Shown here: positions 12,701 through 25,127 of the stretch, piece by piece
How the letters are laid out: every line of letters starts with the position of its first letter
How positions within the stretch are numbered: the stretch's first letter is position 1
Assembly: GCF_002999335.1 (NCBI RefSeq)
Contig: NW_020312205.1
Coordinates: 1 to 44,237, forward strand
Length of the DNA stretch: 44,237 bases
Origin: Cyclospora cayetanensis
Lineage: Eukaryota > Apicomplexa > Conoidasida > Eucoccidiorida > Eimeriidae
Direction: 5' to 3'
Program-made: the position numbers and the translations under genes
The notes under the pieces: model-generated
Seen by the model: only the letters and a program-made list of their open reading frames with translations
Told to the model about the DNA's origin: nothing
The model's database searches: none

Positions 12701-15125
12701 TTGCTCTGGAAGATAGAAAGTGCCCTTACCTGATGGCAGTGCGAATTTCGCGGTCTGTGAGACCGTTGAGGGGGTCGAACTCCGCCAAAGCACGCCCGTA
12801 CCAATCGTGAAATATGAAGTTGATGCGCGCGCCCCCCATTAAATGATCCGAAGAGTGCTGCGATTGCAGTTTCCCGTCAATCGCGTCCTGAGGAAGACGT
12901 TCACCCCAAGGTGGGTACTGCCAAATAATTGCATGTGCATAGACGGGAAGTAATGGCACGTCCACAAGCCTAAAGAGGATGCAGACAGACGAACTGAAGC
13001 GTGTCTGTAATTCCTCGACAATACTTAGTCAAAATGCGAAAAAGCTATTTTGCTTCAGAGGCGGACTTGGAAATTGCGAGCAAACTTGGAAAAGAAGTGC
13101 AAGAGCAAGGCCCCCGCATTTCCCTTGGCTTCCAGCAGTGGGTCTCCGTAACCTGCCAGCTCCGCTTCTTGCTCTTGAAGTCTCTTTTGGAGCCGCCCAC
13201 GTAACTCCGGCAAGGACTTGCGGATGTGTTGCATTAGTACCTGCAGTACGAAAGACACATTGAGCGGGATAAGTAAGGGCAAGGGATGCACCGTGAAGGC
13301 ATTCGAGAGCATAATACTCATGGTAAGCAGAGATATACATGAACATCTCAAGCCAACTGCGGAAACGCGCGAGTATGAATGTCGCAGGATTCATGCTCGA
13401 CAGCGTACCTGGTTTAGCATCTTCGCAAGATATCGAGTGCCGCAACGATTTCCCAAGCATCTGTATGCAGGGTGCTTCTCGAAAAATCTGGCCTCTTCTT
13501 CTTGTGCGGCTTTCGGGGAAAGTTGTTCACGTGTCTGAGCGAGACTTCTACACACTACGCCCACGAACCTGAGCGCATAGAGCAACACGGGTCACACAGA
13601 CACAACAAAAAGCCCGTATACGCTTCATGCGCCAGCCGGGGAACTGTAGTCAGTTTCAACCAGTGTAATTTGGACGTATGGTAAAACGCCACACATGTCA
13701 CCTCGCCAGCGTGCAGCCTCAATTGTAACCTGCGAAGGGAATTTTTGTAATCATACCCGCGCCTCAGTGGATAGACTTTGCCTGTGAGTACGTCAACGCA
13801 ATCGGAACCCTCCTCCATTGTGTCGACTTTTGTTACCACTCCGATGGTTCGAATGCCTTCAGGATCTGCGTCACGGGCAATCTTTAGGCTAAAAACACCC
13901 AGAGATGTGGCACAGACACAAATAAGGTTTCAGATAAAGCAAGAGGACATACCATTTGCTCAGGAATGGGGCTGTAAGGGACGGTGAATAATGATGTGCA
14001 TTGCAAGACCCCCGAAATCGACAGCATGGCACATACGCGTTTCCTGTGTTTGTGCATCAAAATGCAGTGCCTGGATACATCCCCAATCAATGCATAGTCG
14101 ATGCAACAAAAAAAGAGAGGAAATTATGACGATACTCATATAATACGGTTCAAAATAGAAGAGTCATGGGAAGAATGTGCTCACCTGTCAGAGTTTGCAA
14201 TGTCAGTATTGGCAGCCGTGATGGCTAGAATGATGCATGACGGCTGACTAATATACTGCAAGACGATTTTGCGAATCTGCAGCTGCAGAATGAGGAAAGC
14301 AAACAAGGCTCAAGACTGCATGAATAGATAATAAGGGATCCCTCGATTGAGGTCGCCGTGCTGGGCAGGGGCCGTGCGCGGGTCTAACAATTCCATGTAC
14401 GAAAAGGGCATTCGGAATCTAGGCGACTTAGGACAGCGACGGCAAGATTTGAGATGAAATGTACAGATATCGGCAGCCGCCAGAGAATTACGGGAGGATG
14501 CAGCACCTCTATATCTGAAGGTTGGTCCCCCACTGGTACTTTGGTGATGCCTGGCAAGTCAACGAGCGTCAGGTCGATAACGTTCGGGGAGACGATCTTA
14601 AGGCAAATAGGAACTGGGGAAATATTCTTGGAGCGGCCCGTTACGCGTTCTGTCTCTCTCTCGATTTCTCTCCTAATCTGAGCGAAATCGGTGAAGCGGT
14701 GCCCGGGAGAGTGGCTGAATTCCCCCCATTCTGCAGTTTCTGATGTATGTTGCAGCTGCATAGAGCAATGCACAGCAGGCACACGCTGAGTGCCTTGGTT
14801 GCCCCCGCCCCGTTCGGATATTGAGGGTTTACGGGCCAAAAAAGGAGCACTATAACGCATTTACGCAGGCATTGCAACATAGACAAGCACCTGCCAGATG
14901 AAGGAAGTCGACTGTTACCTGAAGGATTAGGGGCCGCCTTGTGACAATGCCAGTGCCTCTTGGCAAAAAATCTTTACCGATCACCGCCTCTAGCACGGAG
15001 GTCTTTCCCACGGACTGAGCACCTACCACAGCTATTTGCGGTAGGTCAAATACAGTGCCATCGCCACTTCCTAGAGTCAGAAGCGCGTCTTGAAGACGGT
15101 TCATAATGGGGATTAGCTGCTCCAT
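9743..15125 (-). CDS. Dynamin-related GTPase (16 exons)
   Basis: Exons on the minus strand: 15125-14919, 14755-14507, 14282-14185, 13888-13757, 13568-13409, 13240-13067, 12887-12730, 12473-12362, 12247-12095, 12003-11901, 11723-11611, 11407-11312, 10830-10703, 10565-10462, 10219-10147, 9830-9743. The model closes at 715 residues plus stop. The GTPase domain comes first: P-loop GAQSVGKTS, switch I region [12 protein letters not shown]3 [10 protein letters not shown]4 TKVD. The middle domain follows ([47 protein letters not shown]), then [18 protein letters not shown], a variable Pro/Gln-rich insert (exons 10-12) and the GTPase effector domain ([34 protein letters not shown]). No PH domain is present, as in Drp-type dynamins. 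The role would be membrane fission, in apicomplexans known for apicoplast division or secretory organelle formation; I cannot assign DrpA or DrpB. Least sure are exons 10-12 and whether the C-terminus ends at 9743. Confidence 0.93.
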
Positions 15126-18049
15126 CTCGAAGACTTGGCAGACCGACGATGCGTCTCACCGGCTTTTCGACATGCTGCATCACCATGCAGCGATAATACG
15201 GATCGATGGATACAAAAAAGCTTACAGGACTGTCTCCCGCTTACAACCGATACGAACAGCAGGATTCCGTGCTCACGCTGCTCAAGAATCGCAGCCTGCA
15301 ACACATTCGTGCTCTGGACTTTGAGACCGCACGTCAGTGCATCGGTAAGACGCTGATGATAAGGGCCCGTGGGGACCCCTGTAAACGGTAGTGAGCCACC
15401 CGGACTCGTGAGACAAGAGAGTGATGCGCGCAGGCTAGCCGCTCAAGAAAGAGCTACTCCCTTGCAAACAAAATGCCGGAGGCACCCAGTGAGCCCTAAA
15501 CGTGAGTATCTCGTCGAGCACCTTTCTTCTAATGCCTGGAAGCTGCTGAGGCCTGCTGCAGTCGCAGTGCCACGCATGCAGAGCAGACCAATATTGAGTC
15601 AACAGTCGTTGCGTCCAGGAGAAATAGAAGATAACCAGTCTATAGGTCTATTTCTCATAAATTGTCAATTATCTAACATGAAGAGGAGAAAGTCACCGAC
15701 AGCTTCCGCGAGTGTTATCTGCTTACGGCGCCGCCGACACTTGGGCAGACCACAGCCCCATACAAAAGTGATCCGCAGTCAGCAATACTATTAGCGTCGT
15801 TGGGGCTATCGTAACGGGCTCTACAACAAAAAAGCACATCCGCGAGGTGCAAAGAGCTAAAAATTGTATGCTTACAAAGCTGGAGTACTTGCCATCATCT
15901 TTCTTGGACTCGAGCGCATTCGTATGTGTCCTCCCCTTGTCTGTTGAACACAAAGCAGGTACTCAGGGACTGAAGCCATTGTACATTTTGACCTAATACG
16001 TATCCATTACGGGAAGTACTGTGGGTACAGACGCATGCCCCACTATGCGTGCTTGCCAGCTGTAATGCCTTCCTACAAATCCCCAAAAAACCAAGGCTCC
16101 ATCTAAGGTGTTCGCAGCGAGGCGCTGTACCCCACACTCGATAAAATTTCAAAGAATGTTTATTAGGAAATATGAAAAGTGTCCCCTCGTTTGACTGCCC
16201 GCGCCTCTCAGCTTTCCTGACATTTCGGGAAGGGCTAGCCAGCGTGCGCGTGATTGCTCCCTCCCAGTATTCCAAACATCCACAATTAGTTGCATATAGC
16301 ATCTAGCTCACAGTCACATAATATTGCGTCTTCCTGTACTGAGCCAAAGGTACCTTGCATGGCCACACCAATTAGTCACTCCTTGACGAAATCCGAGTCA
16401 ATAGAACTAGTGCTGTAGTACGAAGTATTCAGGGGTAACTCTGCCTGCACCGGATAACGTTGAGGCGGGCGTAGCTAGATTAACGAAAGCAGCTCATCAG
16501 CAGCATATCCATGTGGCATGAACCTAGAGTCAAGAGCTACGCACCCCAAACAACGAGTACAATCCATGAATAACCATCATATACCAGTGCACACTAGTAG
16601 GACAGGGCAGTCGAGAAGACTCGGTGGGTATCGCAGGCGTCGGTTAGGCATTTCCATAGGGCGTGCAACCCATTTACTAGGATCGCCCCAGTTTCCTCAG
16701 TCAAATAACATTTTTTCTAGCCAGCACCTCAAAGTTAGTACAGCGCAAAATGCAGCACCCTGACTATGAAGCCATAAAGAAAATAGCAGATTTTCTTGTA
16801 AAGGCAGTCCACATGGCGGTGAACAAAACAGTGTCAAGCGTGAAATATGCCGGTGAAAGTACCGCAGTTGCATGAGAAGAAATTGGGGGCTCCAAGCAGC
16901 ATACCTCCGTACACAGGGAATACACAATCCCCTAGATGGCACATACCCAAGGATATCTATGGTGCAGCTCCTTATGCTACCCGTCCACACAAGCCTCTGG
17001 TTGCGTTGTGTCAACTACCTACCTGAACTACTCAGCCAAAGAAGTTTGCATACTCTGGAAGATTAGGTAAGCAAATGTACCCAACCACTACTGGACTACG
17101 TCTAGTTAATCAAAGTTCCATCCGTTACACTTGAACATCTTTCCGGCCTCTGCCGAAAGCTTATCACTCTTCCGCCCTGCTAAATGATATCATTTCTCAA
17201 CGACGGCTAACCTATTCCCGTACGAACCGTCTCGCCTGGAGTGGCATTAGCATCTTTTCCCCGCTCTCGGCGCTCATACTTCCTCTTGGGATCGCCCGCG
17301 TTTACTTTTAAGTTTCTGATATAAGACAATGGGTGCTAGATGGCTCAGAAGCATGCGGCTAGCTGTGACAAGGGGTGGCACTGCACCGGGAAATGAAATA
17401 CACCGTGCCTCGCCCTGCCCTGCTCGCTTCATCTGAAGGGGTACATGAGCAACCTTCTCGCCCCAAGTGCACATTATATGCACAGTATGCATATAAATTC
17501 CCGTTTCTCATCATCCCAGCATAAACCAAAGGAGTTGCTCATACGCAAAGGGATCATGCATTCAGCAGGGTGGCATTGCTCTTCACAAGCGCTTAATGGT
17601 CCGTAATGACCCACCCGCATGCAGCCCAAAGAGCGCATCCGCCACTCCCCATTTTGTGTAAGGCATAGTTCGTTCAGTATTTTCCCTATCGGGATTACCG
17701 AGTTGAGAGTAATCCCTACAAACATTCACAACTTGGGCAGTTTGTGCCCTCGTGAAAGGAATATGCCCTTTGAAGCGCCTACAAAGGGCAACACGCTCTG
17801 CGCCTTTCCCTTGGTCTTCTATCAATGTGCAATGCAAGGTGAAAGCACCCTATGTTGCAGCGCATGCTCGACCATCGACTCCCTTGGTCGCTTAGAGCCA
17901 TCTGAGTCTGCGGCGCTGCCCCCACTGATTGCCCTACCAACTCGCCTGGGGAGAGCGTTCACGAAAATAAATTTAACCCCGTCTAATCCTTGTCTGCCGC
18001 TATATAGGCTAGAACCCTCCTCTTTTATGGTGCATGTATATGCCCTACT
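15126..18049. other. Intergenic region with possible repeat fragment
   Basis: This 2.9 kb separates the 5' end of the dynamin gene from the 3' end of the amine oxidase gene, both on the minus strand. It should hold the dynamin promoter. No ORF shows a protein motif. A segment at about 16280-16430 resembles copy A at about 2510-2650 (shared AGCATCTAGCTC followed by a matching CA-rich and GCGTC block), so old repeat sequence probably extends here. The 173-codon ORF at 17619-18140 overlaps the end of the amine oxidase gene and looks like chance. Confidence 0.4.
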
Positions 18050-21000
18050 TCACGCTCTAGCCCGAGCAGGCTGTGCAAACCCCGCCGTGCCAGATTCCCT
18101 AGGAGAACACCTTGACTGTGAGCAGTTCAACTGCTTATGATTAAACCGTAGAAGGGCCTGGAACTTCTCAAGCATCTTCCGTGTGTTTTTGCTAACCACC
18201 TTATCGTGTTCCTGTTTCGTCTCCTCATTTACACCTTCATCCCAGTCTGTCAAGTCGCTTCCGTCTGTGAGGTAATACCCGGCATGCGAGCTGCAGAAAG
18301 CAAGCAGCAAAGCACAACTCAAAATGAGGCCGACGCGCCTGCATGATGGACGATACATCAAAACGGTGCGGACGGGGACTCCCGGTAGACACTAATTCAC
18401 AAGGAAGTGGAAGGTCCACCGATAAACGAGTCTTACCCGTCCAGGCAGTCCACCACACGGCAACAGCCCTCGCCGCAATATGTTGTCTTCACTCCCTCAA
18501 GCTCTTCACGAGCAGCGGCGATCCTCTCCCTCACCCCTACAGCATCAAGAGCTTCCTTCTTTGATTTCCTCGTATGACGCTGCGGCTTGTTTTCCGTATC
18601 TTTTAAATCCTTTGCCGCACGGCGCTGCCGGCGGTTTCGGTGTTGCTGCTGCAGCCGTTCTCGCTCAAGAGCACACGCGTCTCGCTTCACGGGCTGTTGC
18701 TTAAGCTCCTGATGAGCCTTTGTGCAGGGGTGACGACGCAGGCCAAACTGCACAACGGACTGCGCCGCACGCATGCCAGTATCAAACCTGCAGGAAAACA
18801 AAAAGGCAGCAAACCGCATCAGAGGATGCAAAAAATGTTCCTGAGAAATGTGTGCTTTTCCTGTACGAGGCTGGCACACTCTGGCCAAGTGGACCGAGTG
18901 CTATACACGTATGTATGAGTGCTTATGTGAATGCAGGATTCAGTTCAAACAGCGATGAATAGACGATGAAGGCAGCTGCAATGTGAGCGAGTGCAGAATG
19001 GCGCACGCTCCATCGACGCATTGATTATAGGAGTCTGAACAGAATTCCCCAGCGAAAGCAACACGGGGGGCCTCTAACGGATGGGGGGCCCTCAACCAAC
19101 GCCAGTGCGTTGCCATATCAGCCTCAGGCTTCTGCACACCCACAGAGCCACACAATCCGACAGACAGCACACAATCCGACAAAGAATGAATCTGGATTCT
19201 CTGCATCCGAAGAGGTTCAAGGTGAAAAAAACCCTTTTCCGACCAGCTCTGGAAGACACCAGCATCTGCAGGCCACAGTGCCCTACGGGATACGAATACG
19301 ATCCCTTCGAGTATTTATCGGAATGCCACCGAGTGACGACTGAGGCGATGAGAGACGGTCGCTGGTCATAGCCGAACAGCTTGCACAGGTCATCCAGCAC
19401 CTCTTGAGCTACCTGAACACACATCCGGGATTCACGTTGCGTCCCTCACCAAGTTGCACCCAGGCAGGATATCTCTCGGCGACAAGACCAACCACAGCGG
19501 AGAAGCAGCCTCAGGAAGGGAAGTGTTTCTATCTCGCACAGCACTGCACTGCACAGTGCGCACAGTGGCTTCTGCACGTTGGGATAGCCGGCTGACACAA
19601 CGCTGCTTGAGCCCCCCGCAAGCGCATGCAATCGTTGTGATCACGCATAGGATAGCATAGTCGGCAACCTTCGCAGTGTTAAAAGACATCCCTGCAGAGA
19701 CCGACCTCTTCGTCAGTAAGCGAATCAATCGCAAGAGAAACAGGAGGAAACAGGTGTGCGAGAATGCACCCTGTCTTGCCGTAAGCGTGCAGGTTCAAGT
19801 ACTGGAAACGCGAATAAGGTGATGAAAAGGTTGGCGTCCCTTGCGACCAAAAGACATCCGACGGCGCAACCCGCAACACCACCTGCAAGAACAGCCGCCC
19901 CCAGGCCAAAGCAGCCAGCACTTTTTCTCCCTGCTGACGTCGTCTCATTCCAACAAAAACATGCAGCGCCAGGCCACACGACACGTGCCTGCTGGAAACT
20001 AGACAAGCCACCCTATCCACTTGACAACAAGAGGCTGATTTTCCCCACGCCTTGCACGACCACTGCACGTGTGACGCGCGCGCAAAGCCCTAAACGATGT
20101 CCGTGCCTGCCTGCCTCCGTTCGCAGAAAATCTCGAAGATTACAAATGTTAACAAAGCTTAAGCACACAGCGCGCGACGGTCTCGGGGAGCACCCACTTT
20201 GTTGTGTACTCCCATGCCTATAGACGCAAGAGCGGCCACCTTTTCAGCTGCAAGGGGCGGCTCAAACGTCACGTGAGCCGCCGTCTCCTCAGCTCCCTCA
20301 GGTGGCTGTTGCAGGAGCGACACGGGGAGTGCCACCAAAACAAAGCGGGATCGTAGCCTGAAGTTATGCACGGCAGCGAACTGCAGAATTACACCCCATT
20401 TCTCTCTCTCTCTGCCCTTGTGGTACCCCCTCAAAAAAGTGACGACCAGCACTTTGAAATGCGTGTTTCTAGTCAGCTCTCCTGCTAACCAACAAGGCAA
20501 TACCTCACGAAGGAGGGCGTGGACCGTAGCAATGCGCTGCCTAGGGAGGCTTGCGCGCCGAGAACTCACTCTTGCGCCTCTTTCCCATTATCATCGGTGT
20601 GGCACCGCACAAGACATGGGAATGCCGAATCTTTTTCTTCAAAGGAAACTGAGACGAAAGAAACACGCGTGTTCAGACGGAGTCTGTCGGGAGACAATTC
20701 TTCGCGAAGCATCTCGACCAGCCATCGCCAGCTCATGCAGATGCTGCACGCAACAGAGCAGGCACGACGCGTATCCCTGAAGAGGGAGGACACAAAGGTT
20801 TAACCAGGCTACAGGTATTGTCGGGCCCGAGTGTTCTAATAGCTTAAAAGACCCTACAGAAATAAAGGGAAAGCCTCAGCATTTTCTGCCTCAAACATAC
20901 AGGTCTGAAGACACGGAGGGAGGGATAGCTGCAAATTGCCTGACAACTTGAGACTTCTTTCGATCTCTCTCAGCGAAGGCCAGCGAAAGGTTCTCGGCGT

Positions 21001-24000
21001 AGCGCCGCAAGCCAGGCCCTGCAGTGCGGGCGTGAGGAACCCACAGCGCGCACACGGGAGTCAGCGAGGCGGCTAAATATACGGAACGGGAGCATGTGTG
21101 CGTCGAGAAACGACACCAGCCGGGGACTGCAGAGGCACCATCTCTTACATGCCAGAAGCCGTGTCTTCGGGTTGTGCAATCTCTGAACATCACGCTTCAA
21201 GGCAGGAGTGCCATACACCGCAAAGGGGGCGGCGCTGACGTCCCCAAGCGGCGCGAAGAAACCAAAGCGGCTACGCAGCATCCGAACCACCATGCCTTCC
21301 ACTTGGCAGGCGCAGCACTCGCCAATCGCAATCTCGGGATTCTTGCTGCTCTTCGTGCCTCCTAGCGCTGCAGAAGAGCAGCACAGATCCTTCAGACGGC
21401 GCAACAACGTCGCCACAAGTCCCCGAAGCGCGGAAGGCATGGCCAGGGATTCGAAGGTGCTGTGCCGAGGGAGCTGCCCAAGATCGCTCCCCGGCTGTCT
21501 GCTGTGTCGCTCGCATGCGGGCAGCGCATTGGGCGGCATGCGCTCAGCCGCCGTCTCTCCCTCCTGGAGGCTTAGAGCTGCTTCGGACTCGAGAAGCGCA
21601 TCCACTTCCTTGTTCAAAAGCGTCAGAATCGATGCAGTGGAGCCTCTTGGCTGAGCCCCCGCGGTCAGAGAGACAGGCGTGGCCAAGCGGGTGAAAAGCG
21701 CGTGGGCGAGGGAGACCACCAACAGGCAGAAGCGCCGTCCTCTCCGCAGCCAATCAAAGTAGTACGGATTCTCCCAGCCAGTCTCTCCAGGCACTAGAGC
21801 CACACGGCAGGCGCGGGAAGCAGCCGCCAGGTGATACACACTGCAACCTCTTCTGCGGGGTTTCAGTCGCACATCGTTCTCGTTTCCTGTCAGGCCATGC
21901 ATGTAGTTCGCCCCTACGTCAATCCACACGCTGTTCGAGCCGGATTTCCGTTCCTTCTCTTCCTTGCAGTACGGCGCCTTCTCTTTCGAGCCCAGCGAAC
22001 GCCTCCTCCTCTCCTCCGCAGACGCAGGCAGCCTAATGGACCAAACGCGACCCCCCAGGCGGTCTCGCGCTTCGATCACCTGGTAGTCGACACCCGCCCT
22101 CTGGCAATGCAGAGCACCCGCCAATCCCGCCACTCCCCCGCCAACAATCAGCACATCGAAGAAACGCGAGGACTGCTGGCCTTTTCTACGGCAGCTGGCG
22201 TGACTTTTCTCAGCGGTCCGCTCAAGTCGAAGCGCTGCCGCTGCTACCGCTCCACCGTCTGCCGCAGTCGAGGGAGCGAAGCTCCCTGTACCTGGATGCC
22301 CTTGAGAAGGAGGCTGGGAAGTGCTGCCTCCCGCGCTCCCGCCACTCCTTCCAGCGCCGCTAGAAGAAGCATCGCGAGAGGAGCCGCCAGCACTGGCTCC
22401 CCCCCCTGGGGGTGCTCCTCCTCCACCCCCCCCGCGGTCTGATTCGGAGTCTGAAGAATCGCCCATGTCTTCGCTGTCTTCGTCCTCGTCTCCCTCCCCC
22501 TCGATGTCATCCTCTTCTTCTTCGTCGTCGTCTTCTGCCCCTCCCGCAGCTCCCCCAGCCCCCGGTCCGTGCTTGGCACTACCGCCACTTGCGGCGATCG
22601 CGGAAGACGCTGCGGCAGCGCGCTGCTGCTCCTGCTGCTGCTGCTGCTGCATGCGCAGGAGCAGCAACTGCTGCTCCTGGAGCTGCTGGTGAAGAGAAGC
22701 AGCCACACCCGTCTCTCCCTGCAGCTGCCCCCCCGGCCTTTGCAGCTGCTGCTGCGCAGGCACAGCTGCTGCAATGCCCGGCTTCTCCTGTCTGCTCGCA
22801 TCTGACGTCGCCGCCTGGTGCTGCGCCTTCTGCAACGTGGAGGCAGACGTAGCGTTACCTGTCGGAGGCGCCTTCCCCTGCATCTCCTGCTGCTGCTGCA
22901 GCTGCTGCCACGGCTCCTGCGGAGAAGCACAGCTGTTGCGCTGGGGATCCCACATATTCAAATAACAGAAGAATTTAGGCCTTAAAGCCTCCGCATCCAC
23001 CTCGGAAGGCAAACGCCGCCACTTCTTGCAGGAACGGCACTCCAGCCACTTATCCCCTTTCTCCGTTGAGGCGCCAACTGCATCTGAACCCCCCTCTGGT
23101 CGCTCAGAACCTCCTGCAGCAGCTGCTGCGCTCCCCGGAGAGGCCCCTACCCCCCCGCCAGTCCCCGCATTGTTAGGAGGAGCAGCTCGACGCGCGACGT
23201 CCAGCAGTCGCACCTGTTGCTGTTGCAGCAGTTGCAGCTGCTGCTGCTGCAGCAGCTGCAACTGCTGCAGCTGGCCGCCCCCCCCTCCTCCTGCGGCGTT
23301 GGTAACGGCGCCAGCATGTTGCTGCTGCTGTTGCTGTTGTTGCTGTTGCTGTTGCTGCTGTTGCTGCTGCTGTTGCGCTTGAGGCAGCTTGACTGGCTGC
23401 ACTTGCTGCTGCAGCTGCAGCTGCGGAGAGGGTGGGGTGTTGCGCTGACCAGATGCCGCTGCAGCGGCAACCAACTGCTGCTGTCTCAGGAGCTGCGTGG
23501 GAGGAGCAACTTTAGGATCCGCCGTCTTCGCTGCCTCCGTGACTCTCGTCGAAGCACTGGAAGTACGCTGGCGCTTCGCCACACTCTGCTGCAGCTGCTG
23601 CTGCCTCTGCAGTGCCACTGCTGCCTCCAGAAGCCGCTGCTGGCTTTGCTGCTGCTGCTGCTGCTCCTGCTGAGCGGGATCTGGCTCCTCAGGCGCTTCG
23701 CAAGACGCAAACTGAGGGGCCCACGTGTTCATGCGGCAGAACCATTTTTCGCTGGTGATCGGATTGGGTGCTCTCCTCCACTTGTTGCACGCGTCGCACT
23801 GCACCCAGTTGTCGAGAACAACGGCCGGTTGCTGCTGCAGCTGCTGCAAGAGCTGGTGCTGTTGCTGCTGGAGCTGCTGCAAAAGCTGGTGCTGTTGGGC
23901 TTGCTGCATTTGCTGCTGCAGCTGCTGCTGCAGCAGCTGCTGCTGGATCGCGGGAAGGTTGGCAGCATTGCCCGTGCCCCCACCCCCGCGCTGCTGTTGG

Positions 24001-25127
24001 GTTAACTGCTGCTGCAAGAGATTCTGCTGCACATGCGCAGCAGCAGAAGCAGCAGCAGAGACAGGATCTAAAAGGCCAGGAGCCAGCGCGACTTTGGCTG
24101 CTGCTGCTGCCGCTGTGGAACCCTGCGACGGCACCCGCAGCCCTCACCTCCATTCTGCATGCGGTGGCTTACGCCAAGCTGGCAGGCTACACTGAAATCG
24201 CCATTGAAAACGAGGCTTCTGCTTCTCTCTGCCACACAACTTACCGCATCAGGAGTGCCATTCCCACTTGGCAGAGGAGGAGCGCGTTGAACTGCCGCCG
24301 ACGACCCTTTGGCAGGAGCCCTCGACTTGGCTTTTGCCTTCGCTTTGGGCTTGGGAGCTGCGCCTCCTCCGCCTGCTGCAAGCCTCTGCTGCTGCTGCTG
24401 CTGCTGCAGCTGCTGCTGTTGCAGCTGTTGCTGCTGCAGGTATTGCTGCTGATGCCTCGTCTGTTGCTGTTGCTGCAGCTGAGCAGCCGGGTCGGGCTGC
24501 TCAGGAACGCTGCAGGAGGCGTAGCGTCGATCCCACGTGTTTTGCTCGCACACCCAACTCGGCAGCGTAATCTCGTAAGGGGCAACACGCCACTTATCGC
24601 AACGGTCGCACTGCATCGATGCAGGAACAAGAAAGAAGCAAAATATGCTCGTGAATTTGGCTTGCAAAGAAGCGGCACCGACCACTGGCAGCAGCACAGG
24701 TGCAATACAGCGCAAAAGGTATCATGCGGGTGCAGAGAGGGGCCTCAAGAGGGGTGACACCGCTGTGCAAAACAGAACGGCAACGACGGCTCACCTGAAC
24801 CCAGTGAACCTTTTCAGGCTCTTGCTGCTGCTGCAAGAACTGCTCTTGCTGCTCCAGATGCAACAGTCGCTGCTGAACGCCAGAAGCTCCAGCTCCCCCC
24901 TGCAGCTTTGCCGCAATCCCCTGCTGCTGTTGCTGCATTCGTAGGAGTTGCTGCTGGACCTGCAGATTGCCAGGCAGCTGGTTCTGAGGAAACTGCAGCC
25001 GCTGCTGCTGGGTGCCGGTCGCCTGAGGGGCACCTGCTGGAGATCCTCCCGGTTGCTGCCCCTGCTGTTGCTGCTGACCCATCGTCAATAGCGGCTGTTG
25101 TTGGGCCCCTTGTTGTTGCAGCGCCAT
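18050..25127 (-). CDS. Triple CW zinc finger / LSD1-like flavin amine oxidase
   Basis: Exons on the minus strand: 25127-24795, 24610-24245, 24122-21217, 20776-20570, 20357-20198, 19882-19706, 19412-19244, 19073-19007, 18787-18437, 18290-18050. Phases close at 1658 residues. Order: polyglutamine-rich start; CW finger 1 split by intron 1 (HWVQ-CDRCDKWR, NTWDRRYASC); Ala/Lys linker; CW finger 2 (WVQCDACNKWRRAP, NTWAPQFASC, about 23815-23680); long polyglutamine; CW finger 3 (WLECRSCKKWRRLP, NMWDPQRNSC, about 23060-22910); a strongly acidic tract (about 22545-22440); FAD Rossmann motif DVLIVGGGVAGLAGA with EARDRLGGRVW; GANYMHG; substrate region; VLVALP, GMGVHNK with the lysine aligned to the LSD1 catalytic-site lysine; TRWHSDKYSKGSYSY; AFAGEFCSD. 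A basic, coiled and cysteine-containing extension follows. CW domains bind histone H3K4 and LSD enzymes demethylate it, so this is inferred to be a nuclear chromatin regulator. No SWIRM domain or LSD1 tower is evident. Junctions of exons 3/4 and 7/8 are the least secure. Confidence 0.9.
22620..24480 (-). repeat. CAG/CTG-rich polyglutamine tracts in the amine oxidase gene
   Basis: CTG, TTG and CTC triplet runs on the plus strand read as CAG, CAA and GAG on the minus strand. The longest run, at about 23316-23380, codes about 20 glutamines in mixed CAA and CAG codons. Other tracts lie at about 22625-22680, 23215-23275, 23580-23670, 23830-23945 and 24385-24480. Interruption by CAA limits slippage. 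The tracts sit only in linkers between CW fingers and never inside a finger. Long plus-strand ORFs here (for example 23217-24005, leucine-rich) are shadows of these triplets. Confidence 0.9.

Noticed and set aside
12888..13021. Extra dynamin coding sequence upstream of the DAIDG block
   Set aside because: The frame is open, but including it adds an insert where dynamins have none; the CCTCAG acceptor before GACGCG gives exactly the family length (FARNFQ|DAIDG).
19081..20803. Plus-strand ORFs of 60-155 codons over the amine oxidase exons
   Set aside because: They are shadows of minus-strand exons with clear flavin-enzyme motifs.
20970..21216. Last 82 codons of the 1054-codon minus-strand ORF
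   Set aside because: They follow a phase-matching GTATGG donor at 21216 and do not resemble the amine oxidase family. I treat them as intron 3 read-through.
23217..24757. Long plus-strand ORFs rich in Leu, Cys or Ala across the CAG region
   Set aside because: They are the complement of CAG repeats coding polyglutamine on the minus strand; stop codons are scarce in such repeats in every frame.
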